A stretch of DNA of 64,000 nucleotides from JACPUX01 sp964517465 (GTDB lineage Bacteria > Pseudomonadota > Gammaproteobacteria > Burkholderiales > Casimicrobiaceae): NCBI GenBank assembly GCA_964517465.1, contig CAZFEK010000001.1, positions 156,411 to 220,410 of the forward strand, given 5' to 3'. Below, in pieces: positions 1-7,646 of the stretch; the stretch's first letter is position 1; each line of letters opens with the position of its first letter. A model generated the notes under the pieces. That model was not told the origin of the DNA. It did no database searches and saw nothing but the letters and a program-made list of their open reading frames with translations. The translations under genes and the position numbers were made by a program.

Positions 1-1
1 G

Positions 2-193
2 GCCGAGGAGTTCGCGCCGCAAGGCATTCGCGTCAGCGTTCTTCACCCCGGGCGCTTCCAGTCCGGCTCCGCGGCCAGTGACGCGGAGCTGACTGCCCAA
101 GAGGCCGCGCAGCGCATCTGCCGTTGGCTGCCAAGCAGAGATCAAAGCCCTTTGGTCTACCTGGAGCCTGAGGTCGGGCGTTTATCCTGGTAG
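2..193 (+). CDS. SDR-family oxidoreductase, C-terminal fragment (cut by window edge)
   Basis: The reading frame is open from base 2 to a TAG at 191-193 and gives 63 residues without a start, so the gene begins outside the window. The peptide AEEFAPQGIRVSVLHPGR matches the region after the catalytic YxxxK helix of short-chain dehydrogenases, where 'G-I-R-V-x-x-(V/L)-x-P-G' precedes the substrate loop. The active-site Ser/Tyr/Lys and the nucleotide-binding GxxxGxG lie upstream and cannot be checked. Its 3' end overlaps the convergent hydrolase gene by 37 bp. Family assignment is fairly secure from this motif; substrate unknown. Confidence 0.7.
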   Translation, partial: AEEFAPQGIRVSVLHPGRFQSGSAASDAELTAQEAAQRICRWLPSRDQSPLVYLEPEVGRLSW

Positions 194-1155
194 CAAAGTC
201 GAGCGTCATTGCTTCGATCCGGTAGCGGCTCACACTCGCTTTTCAAAAACGCCCTCACCTCCCGCGCCGTTTCTTCGGGGGCTTCTTCCATCGGCACGTG
301 GCCGAGCCCCGGATAAAGGACGAGTTTGGCGCCGGGGATGCGCCGCGCGAACTCATGACCGTACTTGGGCAAAATCCAGGTGTCTTTCTCGCCCCACAAA
401 ATGAGCGTGGGCACTTTGAGTTCGGCCAGCCGCGGCGTGGCTTGGTAGGTGTCGAGGTGGCTCATGCGGTAGGCGGTTGCGCCGCGATTGCCTTCCCGGA
501 GGCCGAGATCGAAATAGCGGTCGATGAGGGCTTCGCTCACCTTGTCCGGATCGCCATATACCTCGCGCACGCTTTGCGCGACCATCCAGCGCGGCGTGAA
601 CACCGTCAACAGCGCATTAAACCCCGGCCAGCCATAAGCACGAAAAGCCAAGGGCAGCGGTTCCTTCGGCGGAATGCCGCGGGCGCCGATGAGCACGAGT
701 TTCTCGACTTTCTGCGGAAAAGCGAGCGCGTAGTTCCAGGCGATGCCGCCGCCCATGGAATTGCCGACCACCACGTAGCGATCGAGCTTCAGCTTCTGCG
801 CGAAATGATCGACAAACTGGGCCGCCTCGGCCCAGTGGTACCGGTTCTCGGGGTGCGGTCCGGTCAGGCCGTGGCCGGGCAGATCGAGGCGAATGAGCCG
901 ATAGTCGGACTTCAATTCGCGCACCCAGCCCTCCCAGGTGTGCAGCGAAGCGTTGGAACCGTGCAACAAGAGCAGCACCGGCCCGCGGCCCTCGTCCCGA
1001 TAGTGCACTTCCATGCCGTCCACCGCGACGAACCGCGAAGCTTCGTTGGCGTAAAAAGACCTCAGCTCGGCGACGGTCTTGTCGCGATATAAGCCGCAGC
1101 CTGCCAGCATGAAGCTGACGAGTAAGAATAGCAGCGCTTGACCGGTGCGGTACAT
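157..1155 (-). CDS. Alpha/beta-hydrolase, predicted lipoprotein
   Basis: 332-residue alpha/beta-hydrolase. An N-terminal signal ends in a lipobox LAGC with Cys20, so the protein is probably membrane-anchored on the periplasmic side. The fold shows the oxyanion HGSN motif (about residue 65), the nucleophile elbow GNSMGG with Ser133, an acid Asp258 (GEKD) and His286 (GLGH), i.e. a full catalytic triad. I chose the ATG at 1155 because GGAGG lies 8 nt upstream (1164-1168) and it gives a clean signal peptide; a longer in-frame start at 1191 would spoil it. It follows the AraC regulator in the same direction (107 bp gap), so the regulator may control it. Likely an esterase/lipase; substrate not predictable. 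Confidence 0.85.
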   Translation of the reverse strand: MYRTGQALLFLLVSFMLAGCGLYRDKTVAELRSFYANEASRFVAVDGMEVHYRDEGRGPVLLLLHGSNASLHTWEGWVRELKSDYRLIRLDLPGHGLTGPHPENRYHWAEAAQFVDHFAQKLKLDRYVVVGNSMGGGIAWNYALAFPQKVEKLVLIGARGIPPKEPLPLAFRAYGWPGFNALLTVFTPRWMVAQSVREVYGDPDKVSEALIDRYFDLGLREGNRGATAYRMSHLDTYQATPRLAELKVPTLILWGEKDTWILPKYGHEFARRIPGAKLVLYPGLGHVPMEEAPEETAREVRAFLKSECEPLPDRSNDARLCYQDKRPTSGSR

Positions 1156-1262
1156 GGATGAAACCTCCATCGCTAAGAGTCGATGCGGCAAGGTAAGGCA
1201 AACTTTGCGGCTGCGCCATGACGATCCATGCCAGGCACCGGACTTTTTGCGTCAGCCGGGTT

Positions 1263-2318
1263 TCAAGCTCCCGCGGATTCGTCTCGGCGGCGAAATTCGC
1301 TCGGCGCCAGTCCCGTCCAGCGCTTGAAGGCGCGACGAAAAGCGCGGTCTTCCGAATAGCCCAAGACATAAGCGAGCTCTTCGATGCTGGCGCGGCGGCC
1401 GCGCAAATGATGTGCAGCAAATTCGCAGCGCACTTCGTCCAGCACTTCGCCAAACTGCCGTCCTTCCTCGCCCAGCTTGCGCTGCAGTGTGCGCGGGCTC
1501 ATGCCAAGAGCGCGGGCAATGCCGGCCATGTCTGGCTTGTTGCCGTCGAAAGACTTGAGCACCGCCGCGCGCACTTGGCGGGTCAATGCGCCGGTCGCGG
1601 CTAAACGCTGCAAAAGCGCCTGCGCTTCCCCTTCCATCCGGACGAAAAGTTCGCCGTTGGCCTGCAATAGCGGTCGCCGGCACTCCGCCTTGGGCAAGCT
1701 CAGGACATCGCGGTCTTGCGCAAAACGGACGGGGCAATCGAAAGCGGCAGCGTAACTCGCGGCGCTGTCCGGCGCCGGCCGGCGCAGACTGACACTGTGC
1801 GCACCCAGACCCGGACCCGCCAAGCTACGCACACATTGCAGCGCGGCCAAAAGCACCGAGTCGGCGAGGTCGTGATCCAGCGCGGCGCGCAAGCTCGGAT
1901 GCAGCCAAAGGCTTAGCTCCAAGAGCTCGCCCTGTTCGGCCAGTTCCAAGCGGACTCCGTCGCCAAAGCTTCTTTGATAGCGCTGGTAGCTTTGCAGGCC
2001 TTCGAGCAGTGTCGGCGCGCAGATCAGCAGTTGCCCGACGATACCCAGCATGAAAGGCTGATAGACCCGCCCATGCTGCAGGCCGAAATCTTCGCCGGGC
2101 CACGCGTCTTTTGCTGCCCGGTAGATTTTCGCGGCGTATTGGCAGCTCAGGCGCAGCTCGCAATCGTCGAGGTCGACGCTTTCCAGCTCCGCCGCCCGGC
2201 GAATGCGCTCAAGGTCCAAGCCCATGCGCTGAGCCGCGTTGAGCAGGGCGCGAATTCCGGCGGCGGAAATGCTGGGGGTCGCCTCCTGAGGTTCCTGGGC
2301 GCGTTTCGAGGCCGGCAT
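1263..2318 (-). CDS. AraC-family transcriptional regulator (OruR/ArgR type)
   Basis: 351-residue AraC-type activator with an N-terminal arabinose-binding-like sensor region (PF12625-like, about 20-210) and a C-terminal double helix-turn-helix (about 255-345). First HTH: DMAGIARALGMSPRTLQRKL; second HTH carries the family signature around ELAYVLGYSEDRAFRRAFKRW followed by G-x-x-P-S-E-F-R. I prefer the ATG at 2318; a TTG at 2327 is also in frame, and neither has a good Shine-Dalgarno. An inverted repeat ATGCTT-N7-AAGCAT (2317-2335) overlaps the start and could be an autoregulatory operator. The effector is unknown; the co-oriented hydrolase downstream is the most likely target. Confidence 0.87.
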   Translation of the reverse strand: MPASKRAQEPQEATPSISAAGIRALLNAAQRMGLDLERIRRAAELESVDLDDCELRLSCQYAAKIYRAAKDAWPGEDFGLQHGRVYQPFMLGIVGQLLICAPTLLEGLQSYQRYQRSFGDGVRLELAEQGELLELSLWLHPSLRAALDHDLADSVLLAALQCVRSLAGPGLGAHSVSLRRPAPDSAASYAAAFDCPVRFAQDRDVLSLPKAECRRPLLQANGELFVRMEGEAQALLQRLAATGALTRQVRAAVLKSFDGNKPDMAGIARALGMSPRTLQRKLGEEGRQFGEVLDEVRCEFAAHHLRGRRASIEELAYVLGYSEDRAFRRAFKRWTGLAPSEFRRRDESAGA

Positions 2319-2399
2319 GCTTAGCAATCAAGCATAAAAAATCAACTCCTGCAGCCGCCTCGCGAAGTCGCGCGGCACGATGTTCTCGCCGCAATGGGC

Positions 2400-3500
2400 T
2401 TAAGCGCAGCTCCCCGGGATCTGAGGTGTCGGGCAGATCACGTCGGCATTCTGCGCACGGTGGCGCAGGGCGTGGTCGATCAGCACCAGGGCCATCATCG
2501 CCTCGGCCACCGGCACGGCGCGTATGCCTACGCAGGGGTCGTGGCGGCCGTGGGTTTCGATGGTGGTGGCCAGGCCCTGCGCGTCGATGGTGCGCCGAGG
2601 CAAACGAATGCTGGAAGTGGGTTTTACGGCAAGACTGAGGGTGAGGTCTTGCCCTGTCGTAATGCCACCCAAGCTGCCGCCGGCGTTGTTGGACAAAAAG
2701 CCTTGCGGGGTCAACTCATCGCTGTGTTCGCTGCCCTTTTGGCAGACGCAAGCGAAACCGGCACCGATCTCGACCCCTTTCACCGCATTGATGCCCATCA
2801 TGGCGTAGGCAAGATCGGCATCGATGCGGTCGTAAACCGGCTCGCCCCAGCCCACGGGCACGCCGCGGGCCACCACGTTCACACGGGCACCGACCGAATC
2901 GCCGGATTTTCTCAAGCCATCCATGTAGTCTTCGAGCTCGGCTACCCAACCGAGATTGGCGACGAAAAAGGGGTTCTGATAGACCACATCCCAGTTCTCG
3001 AAGGGCACGACGATCGGTCCCAATTGCGCCAACCAGCCGTGAATACTGATGCCGAAACGCTCTTTGAGCCACTTCCTGGCGATGGCGCCGGCCGCCACGC
3101 GCACCGCGGTTTCGCGCGCCGAGGCGCGGCCGCCGCCGCGAAAGTCGCGAAAGCCGTATTTCTGCGTATAGGTGTAGTCGGCATGCCCCGGGCGAAAACT
3201 CGCGGCGATGTTGCCGTAATCTTTGCTCCTTTGATCCTGGTTGCGGATCAAGAGACCGATCGAAGTGCCGGTAGTCTTGCCTTCGAACACCCCGGAGAGG
3301 ATTTCCACGGTGTCGGGCTCGCGCCGCTGGGTCACGTGGCGCGAAGTGCCCGGCTTGCGCCGATCGAGATCGACTTGGATGTCGGCTTCGGCGAGGGCCA
3401 TACCCGGCGGACAGCCGTCGACCACGCAGCCTATGGCCGGGCCGTGCGACTCACCAAAGGACGTGACGCAGAAACTCTTGCCGAGGGTATTGCCGGACAT
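2400..3500 (-). CDS. aroC: Chorismate synthase
   Basis: 366-residue chorismate synthase, which converts 5-enolpyruvylshikimate-3-phosphate to chorismate using reduced FMN, the last shared step of aromatic amino-acid synthesis in the cytoplasm. Family signatures are intact: GESHGPAIG near residue 17, RPGHADYTY near 104, GGGRASARET near 123, and a C-terminal GRHDPC. Length fits the usual 350-370. The ATG at 3500 is chosen because homologues begin MSGNTxG; the in-frame TTG two codons earlier is unlikely. It is the last gene of a co-directional run (DUF2339, DUF3999), 36 bp after DUF3999, so probably co-transcribed although functionally unrelated. Confidence 0.97.
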   Translation of the reverse strand: MSGNTLGKSFCVTSFGESHGPAIGCVVDGCPPGMALAEADIQVDLDRRKPGTSRHVTQRREPDTVEILSGVFEGKTTGTSIGLLIRNQDQRSKDYGNIAASFRPGHADYTYTQKYGFRDFRGGGRASARETAVRVAAGAIARKWLKERFGISIHGWLAQLGPIVVPFENWDVVYQNPFFVANLGWVAELEDYMDGLRKSGDSVGARVNVVARGVPVGWGEPVYDRIDADLAYAMMGINAVKGVEIGAGFACVCQKGSEHSDELTPQGFLSNNAGGSLGGITTGQDLTLSLAVKPTSSIRLPRRTIDAQGLATTIETHGRHDPCVGIRAVPVAEAMMALVLIDHALRHRAQNADVICPTPQIPGSCA

Positions 3501-3536
3501 GGTCAAACATCATGAAGAACTGCGGCTCTCAGTGTA

Positions 3537-4889
3537 TCACTGCTGGGCGCCGCCGTCTTTGCCGCCGCGCGTGTCGCGCACCAAACCCCAGGCTATCCAG
3601 GCCAGCAGGGCCGCTCCGGCGGCGAGCACGGCCCACAGCGCCCATCGTTTCCAATCGATGGCCTCGGCCCGCCTTGCGTCGCCGCCCGCCAATTTGGCCT
3701 CACCTGGCGTTGCGGCGGCGAACACTTGTTCGCGCTTTTTCTCCCAATCCGGCACCAGAGTGGCGATGGGCAAAGCGGCGCCTTCGACCTTGCGCGCGCC
3801 ATAAGCCAAGCGATAAGGCGCTTCGCCTTGGGCCAGGAAAACCAGGCGCGGCGGCAGCCAGCCCAGCTCCAGCACCGGCGCTTCGTTTACGCTGACGCGC
3901 GGATCGATGCGCAGGAGCCATTGCCTATGCTGGCTGCGCGATAGGGCCAACTCCGGCGATTGCAGCGTCAGACCGCCTTGCTCGACGCGGTAGAACACGC
4001 TGCGGGCCAGACTTTGCCAAGGCTGATCTTCTTTGTCGCGCACCAGGACTTCGCCCGGCAGCATGACCGTGCCGCCGGCAGTACCAAGCCGCACGCGATC
4101 CACCGGCAGCGCTTCGGGCGCTTGGAAAACAAATTCCCCCGGGGTTTCGCCCTTTCTCAAATAATTCGCGGCTTGCCAATGACGCGGGTGCTCGGCACGG
4201 GTGCTGGCCGCTTCCACCGTCACCTTGCTCGGCACGAAATGTGGCTCTCCGGCAGACCAGGTGAGGCGCAGGTATTTCGCACTGCGCGCCGGCCACTCCA
4301 AACGCTGGCGGGAAAGTGCTTGCCCTTGCCAGGTGCTGCGCAAGATCGGCGCCGCTTGCGCCAGCGGCGACCACAGGGCCAAGTCGTCGCTGGCCTCGAC
4401 ATTCACCCGGCCTTGGTAGATCAAAGGTTCGGCCCAGTCGATTTCGATTGCGGCGATGGCTTCGGCAAAAGCACGCGCGTCGAAGAGATAACCTTGCGCT
4501 TCGCCTTGCGCCGCTGCGCGCGCCGCGCCATCGATACGGATACGCGCTTGGCCCTGGCTCACCTCGATGGACAAACTGCTTTGCGGCGCCAAGGCCTGGG
4601 CCGGCAGCGGAAAAATGGGCAGCGTGGCGCGCTTGGGGAGTACCCGCTCCTGCTCGCCTTCCGGACGCCAAGCATGCGGCTGCGTCGCGCCTTTGGCATC
4701 GAAAACGCGCAAGTCGCCAAAGTCGCGCCGCGTGAATTGGCTCACTACCGCAGGCGGAAGCGTCAGCTCGAAGTATGAGCCCGGCGCGGCGGTACGCAGC
4801 GGCAGCTCATAGGCAAAATCTTCCGGCGCCAGATTGGCCGCCGCCGCACACGCCGGCAGCATGGCCAGGAGTACCCGCATTCGCTTCAT
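3537..4889 (-). CDS. DUF3999 family protein, exported and membrane-anchored
   Basis: 450-residue protein with a signal peptide (residues 1-18, ending near ACAAA), a large extracytoplasmic beta-rich region and one C-terminal transmembrane helix (about 418-436, WALWAVLAAGAALLAWIAWG), followed by a short charged tail. Sequence and partner identify DUF3999, a family commonly encoded beside DUF2339. The start ATG (4889-4887) overlaps the DUF2339 stop as ATGA, implying translational coupling and probably a joint complex in the inner membrane. No enzymatic motif is visible. Function is unknown; an envelope role is inferred from topology. Confidence 0.85.
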   Translation of the reverse strand: MKRMRVLLAMLPACAAAANLAPEDFAYELPLRTAAPGSYFELTLPPAVVSQFTRRDFGDLRVFDAKGATQPHAWRPEGEQERVLPKRATLPIFPLPAQALAPQSSLSIEVSQGQARIRIDGAARAAAQGEAQGYLFDARAFAEAIAAIEIDWAEPLIYQGRVNVEASDDLALWSPLAQAAPILRSTWQGQALSRQRLEWPARSAKYLRLTWSAGEPHFVPSKVTVEAASTRAEHPRHWQAANYLRKGETPGEFVFQAPEALPVDRVRLGTAGGTVMLPGEVLVRDKEDQPWQSLARSVFYRVEQGGLTLQSPELALSRSQHRQWLLRIDPRVSVNEAPVLELGWLPPRLVFLAQGEAPYRLAYGARKVEGAALPIATLVPDWEKKREQVFAAATPGEAKLAGGDARRAEAIDWKRWALWAVLAAGAALLAWIAWGLVRDTRGGKDGGAQQ

Positions 4890-7630
4890 GATTGCACTCC
4901 CACGGCCTCGGCTCGTTTGGGCGGCAGCGGGGAGAAATAACCCACCGCGAGCAGCAGCAAGCCCACGCCGATGAAAGACACGATACGCTCCACCCCGCCG
5001 CGATTGGTGAGGTCGACGAGGAAAAGTTTGGCTACCACCACCGCCATCAAAGCCGCGCCGACGAACCACAAGGGACGCAAGCCGCGTCGTGAGGCGAAGA
5101 CCATCGCGGCCAGCGCCAGGGTGGTCCAGAACAAGGACAGCGCCGTTTGCACTTTCATCGAAGCCAACATGGCATCGAGGTCGTAAGGCACACCGCCCCA
5201 GAAGTGCATGGCGCGTAAGAGCACCGCATTGGCCCAAATGAAAGCGCCCAAGGACAACATTTTGCTGCTCACCTCCTTCAGGCGGCTCGCGTCGAGGCGG
5301 CGCAGCCAAACGATCATGGCGGTGAGTGCCAAGGCTTGCGCCAGATCGAGCGGGTTCACCAAAGGCACATAAGGCAGGGGCCAAGGGTCGCCATCGTGCG
5401 CGGCATTGCCGAAAATCATCCAGCACCAAAGCGCCAAGGCCACGCCGCCGGCAGCCACTTGACCATAAGCGACCGGGTGATCGGCATAAGGCCAGCGCAA
5501 GGAAAAACTGCGCCGCGTCAGCACAAAGAGCAGGCCGGCCGGAACCAGCACTTGCGCCACCAGAGGCCAGGACGCTCGGCCCTCGACCCAATGGTCTATC
5601 CACCATGCGACTTCGGCGCTCGCCACTGCCGCCAGCACCCAAACCGCGAGCACATGTAAAGCACCCATGAGACGGGGCCAGTTGGCCGATTCAGAAATGC
5701 GCTGACACCAGAACCACGCCACGCTGATGACCATCCACGCCACCGCGCCCCAGCGCGCGAAGGGGTGAGCCAGTTCGACGGCATCGATCAAAGCGCCCAA
5801 GAGCATGACCAAAGGCAAGGTCAGAGCCGGCACTCGTGCTTCGCTCCAAGACAAGCGCCGACTGGCCCAAGCGAACCCCCAGGCGCTGAGCGCGGCAAAT
5901 ACCAGGAGGGCGTGGCTCAGATCGCGGTGGAACAAGTGCCTATCCATTTCATAGAGCCCCGTTCCCGCCCACCAGAAGGCGCCCCAAGCGAGCGCCACAT
6001 AGTTGACGACCCTGGACGGCGCGCCGGAATTTCGGGTCTCCCGCGCCATGGCCCAAGCGGTAAAGAGCCCGGCCAAGGCGATCATGGCCCCGCCCAGGAA
6101 CTGCGGATTCGCCAGCGGCAGACCCTTGGGATCCCCGATATGGAGCGTGTCGAGATGAAACACCGCGGCCGCCACTTGCAGCAGTACGCCGAAAGCGAAG
6201 GCCAAACGCCTTTGCTGCCGCAGACCCATCCAAGCGACTGCTGCGCCTTCGAGTGCCCAGGCGGCGGATGTCCAGCGCCCATCGAGAGCCAAGGGCAAGG
6301 TCAGGGTGAGGAAAACGACGCCCAGCGCGATGAAAGACTCGACCAGAAGACGCAGGCTCTCGCCGCGTTTGGCCCAGAGCCAGCGTGCCAGCGAGAGATA
6401 AAGCGCGCCCAGCGCCAGCGCGCTGAGCGCCAGCGCAAATTCATAGGGCCGAACCAATTGGCTTTGCAGACCGAAACCGACGATGGGCGTGCCGAAAACC
6501 AAAGTGCCATCGACGTAATGCTTCAGCTGCGGCGCTTCGCGCAAGGCGTAGCGCAAAGCGATGACCAGATAAAAAGCGTAGAAGAGGATCAGGAAGGGTT
6601 CGGTAGTGGCGAAATACTCCGGCCGATAATTCGTCACTCCCCAAAGCGTGGCAATCACGAAGGTAAAGACGAAACCCACCAGATTCAGCCCGCGCCAGCT
6701 CTGGCTCCAAGCCACGGCAAAGATGCCGGCATTGAGCAAGGCGTAATAGGAGAAAAGCGCCACATGGCTGCCCTCGCCAGTGGAGGCGAGTACGGGAGCG
6801 AGAAAGCCGCCGGCCGCCCCCAGCACCGCCAGCGCTTGGGCGCGCTGTTTCACCGCCAGCACCGCCGAAGCCGCGGCGATCACCGCCAGCAGCGCGAACG
6901 CCGCCATCGCCGGCAAAAGCTGATAGAGGCGAAAAGCGCCAAAAGCAGTGAGATAAAGCAGGCCTATGCCGCCGCCTTGCAAGGACAGGCCGTAGCCCGG
7001 TCGCCGGTCTTTCAATCTCCAGCCCAGGACCAAAAGCACCAAAGCGCCCAGGCCCGCCCCGGCCAGCCGCAATTCCACCGGAAGGAGGCTGTGTTCAGCG
7101 GCGAATTTCACCAGAAAACCCACACCGAAAAACAAAATCACCAGGCCGATGCGCACTACCGTGTTGCCGCCGCTGAACCAAGCGAGCAGGGGGTTGCCTG
7201 CGGGCGGCGTCGGTTGACTTGGTGTCGCGGCTTCGAAAACTGCTGCCGGCGGCAGGGCGGCGATCGCCGGCGCTTCGGTTTGCACCGGCTCGGGAGTCGC
7301 CGGGGCGATGACCACTTGAGCGACGGGCGGAGTCGTCTCTGCCCGCGCGGTTTCGGGCTCGGGCCGGGAGGGGTGTTCCACTTTTGTAGGCAAGCCTTGC
7401 GCCGCTTCCAGCGCGGCGAGGCGGCGATGAATGTCACCCAAGGCGTGGTAGATGTGGGCGACTTGCTGCTCGGTGTCGCTGTGGGGAGCGATCGAAGGCG
7501 GCCGAGTGCGCGCCTGGCGCACGAAGAAACCGAGAGCGCCACCGACGATAGCGCCCATGACGAGGCCGTCAAAGCCGCTGCCTAGCCCCCCCAGAATGGC
7601 TCCCAAAACGAGACCGATGATGATCCACAT
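4886..7630 (-). CDS. DUF2339 family polytopic membrane protein
   Basis: 914-residue inner-membrane protein. A short Gly-rich N-terminal hydrophobic segment (MWIIIGLVLGAILGGLGSG) is followed by a soluble linker with a short coiled-coil-like stretch (about 50-85) and a Pro/Ala-rich region (to about 145). From about residue 155 onward it consists of more than 20 hydrophobic helices, as expected for DUF2339. The ATG at 7630 is preferred to the upstream one at 7660 because AAGGAG precedes it and the N-terminus is then hydrophobic. It lies 16 bp after the glycosyltransferase gene and overlaps DUF3999. No catalytic motif recognised; function unknown. Confidence 0.87.
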   Translation of the reverse strand: MWIIIGLVLGAILGGLGSGFDGLVMGAIVGGALGFFVRQARTRPPSIAPHSDTEQQVAHIYHALGDIHRRLAALEAAQGLPTKVEHPSRPEPETARAETTPPVAQVVIAPATPEPVQTEAPAIAALPPAAVFEAATPSQPTPPAGNPLLAWFSGGNTVVRIGLVILFFGVGFLVKFAAEHSLLPVELRLAGAGLGALVLLVLGWRLKDRRPGYGLSLQGGGIGLLYLTAFGAFRLYQLLPAMAAFALLAVIAAASAVLAVKQRAQALAVLGAAGGFLAPVLASTGEGSHVALFSYYALLNAGIFAVAWSQSWRGLNLVGFVFTFVIATLWGVTNYRPEYFATTEPFLILFYAFYLVIALRYALREAPQLKHYVDGTLVFGTPIVGFGLQSQLVRPYEFALALSALALGALYLSLARWLWAKRGESLRLLVESFIALGVVFLTLTLPLALDGRWTSAAWALEGAAVAWMGLRQQRRLAFAFGVLLQVAAAVFHLDTLHIGDPKGLPLANPQFLGGAMIALAGLFTAWAMARETRNSGAPSRVVNYVALAWGAFWWAGTGLYEMDRHLFHRDLSHALLVFAALSAWGFAWASRRLSWSEARVPALTLPLVMLLGALIDAVELAHPFARWGAVAWMVISVAWFWCQRISESANWPRLMGALHVLAVWVLAAVASAEVAWWIDHWVEGRASWPLVAQVLVPAGLLFVLTRRSFSLRWPYADHPVAYGQVAAGGVALALWCWMIFGNAAHDGDPWPLPYVPLVNPLDLAQALALTAMIVWLRRLDASRLKEVSSKMLSLGAFIWANAVLLRAMHFWGGVPYDLDAMLASMKVQTALSLFWTTLALAAMVFASRRGLRPLWFVGAALMAVVVAKLFLVDLTNRGGVERIVSFIGVGLLLLAVGYFSPLPPKRAEAVGVQS

Positions 7631-7646
7631 CGCTTGTTCTCCTTGT

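Noticed and set aside
5765..7585. Long plus-strand frame (606 codons) opposite the DUF2339 gene
   Set aside because: Gln/Arg/His/Pro-rich low-information translation typical of an antisense shadow in GC-rich DNA; DUF2339 on the other strand is a clear membrane protein with a ribosome-binding site.
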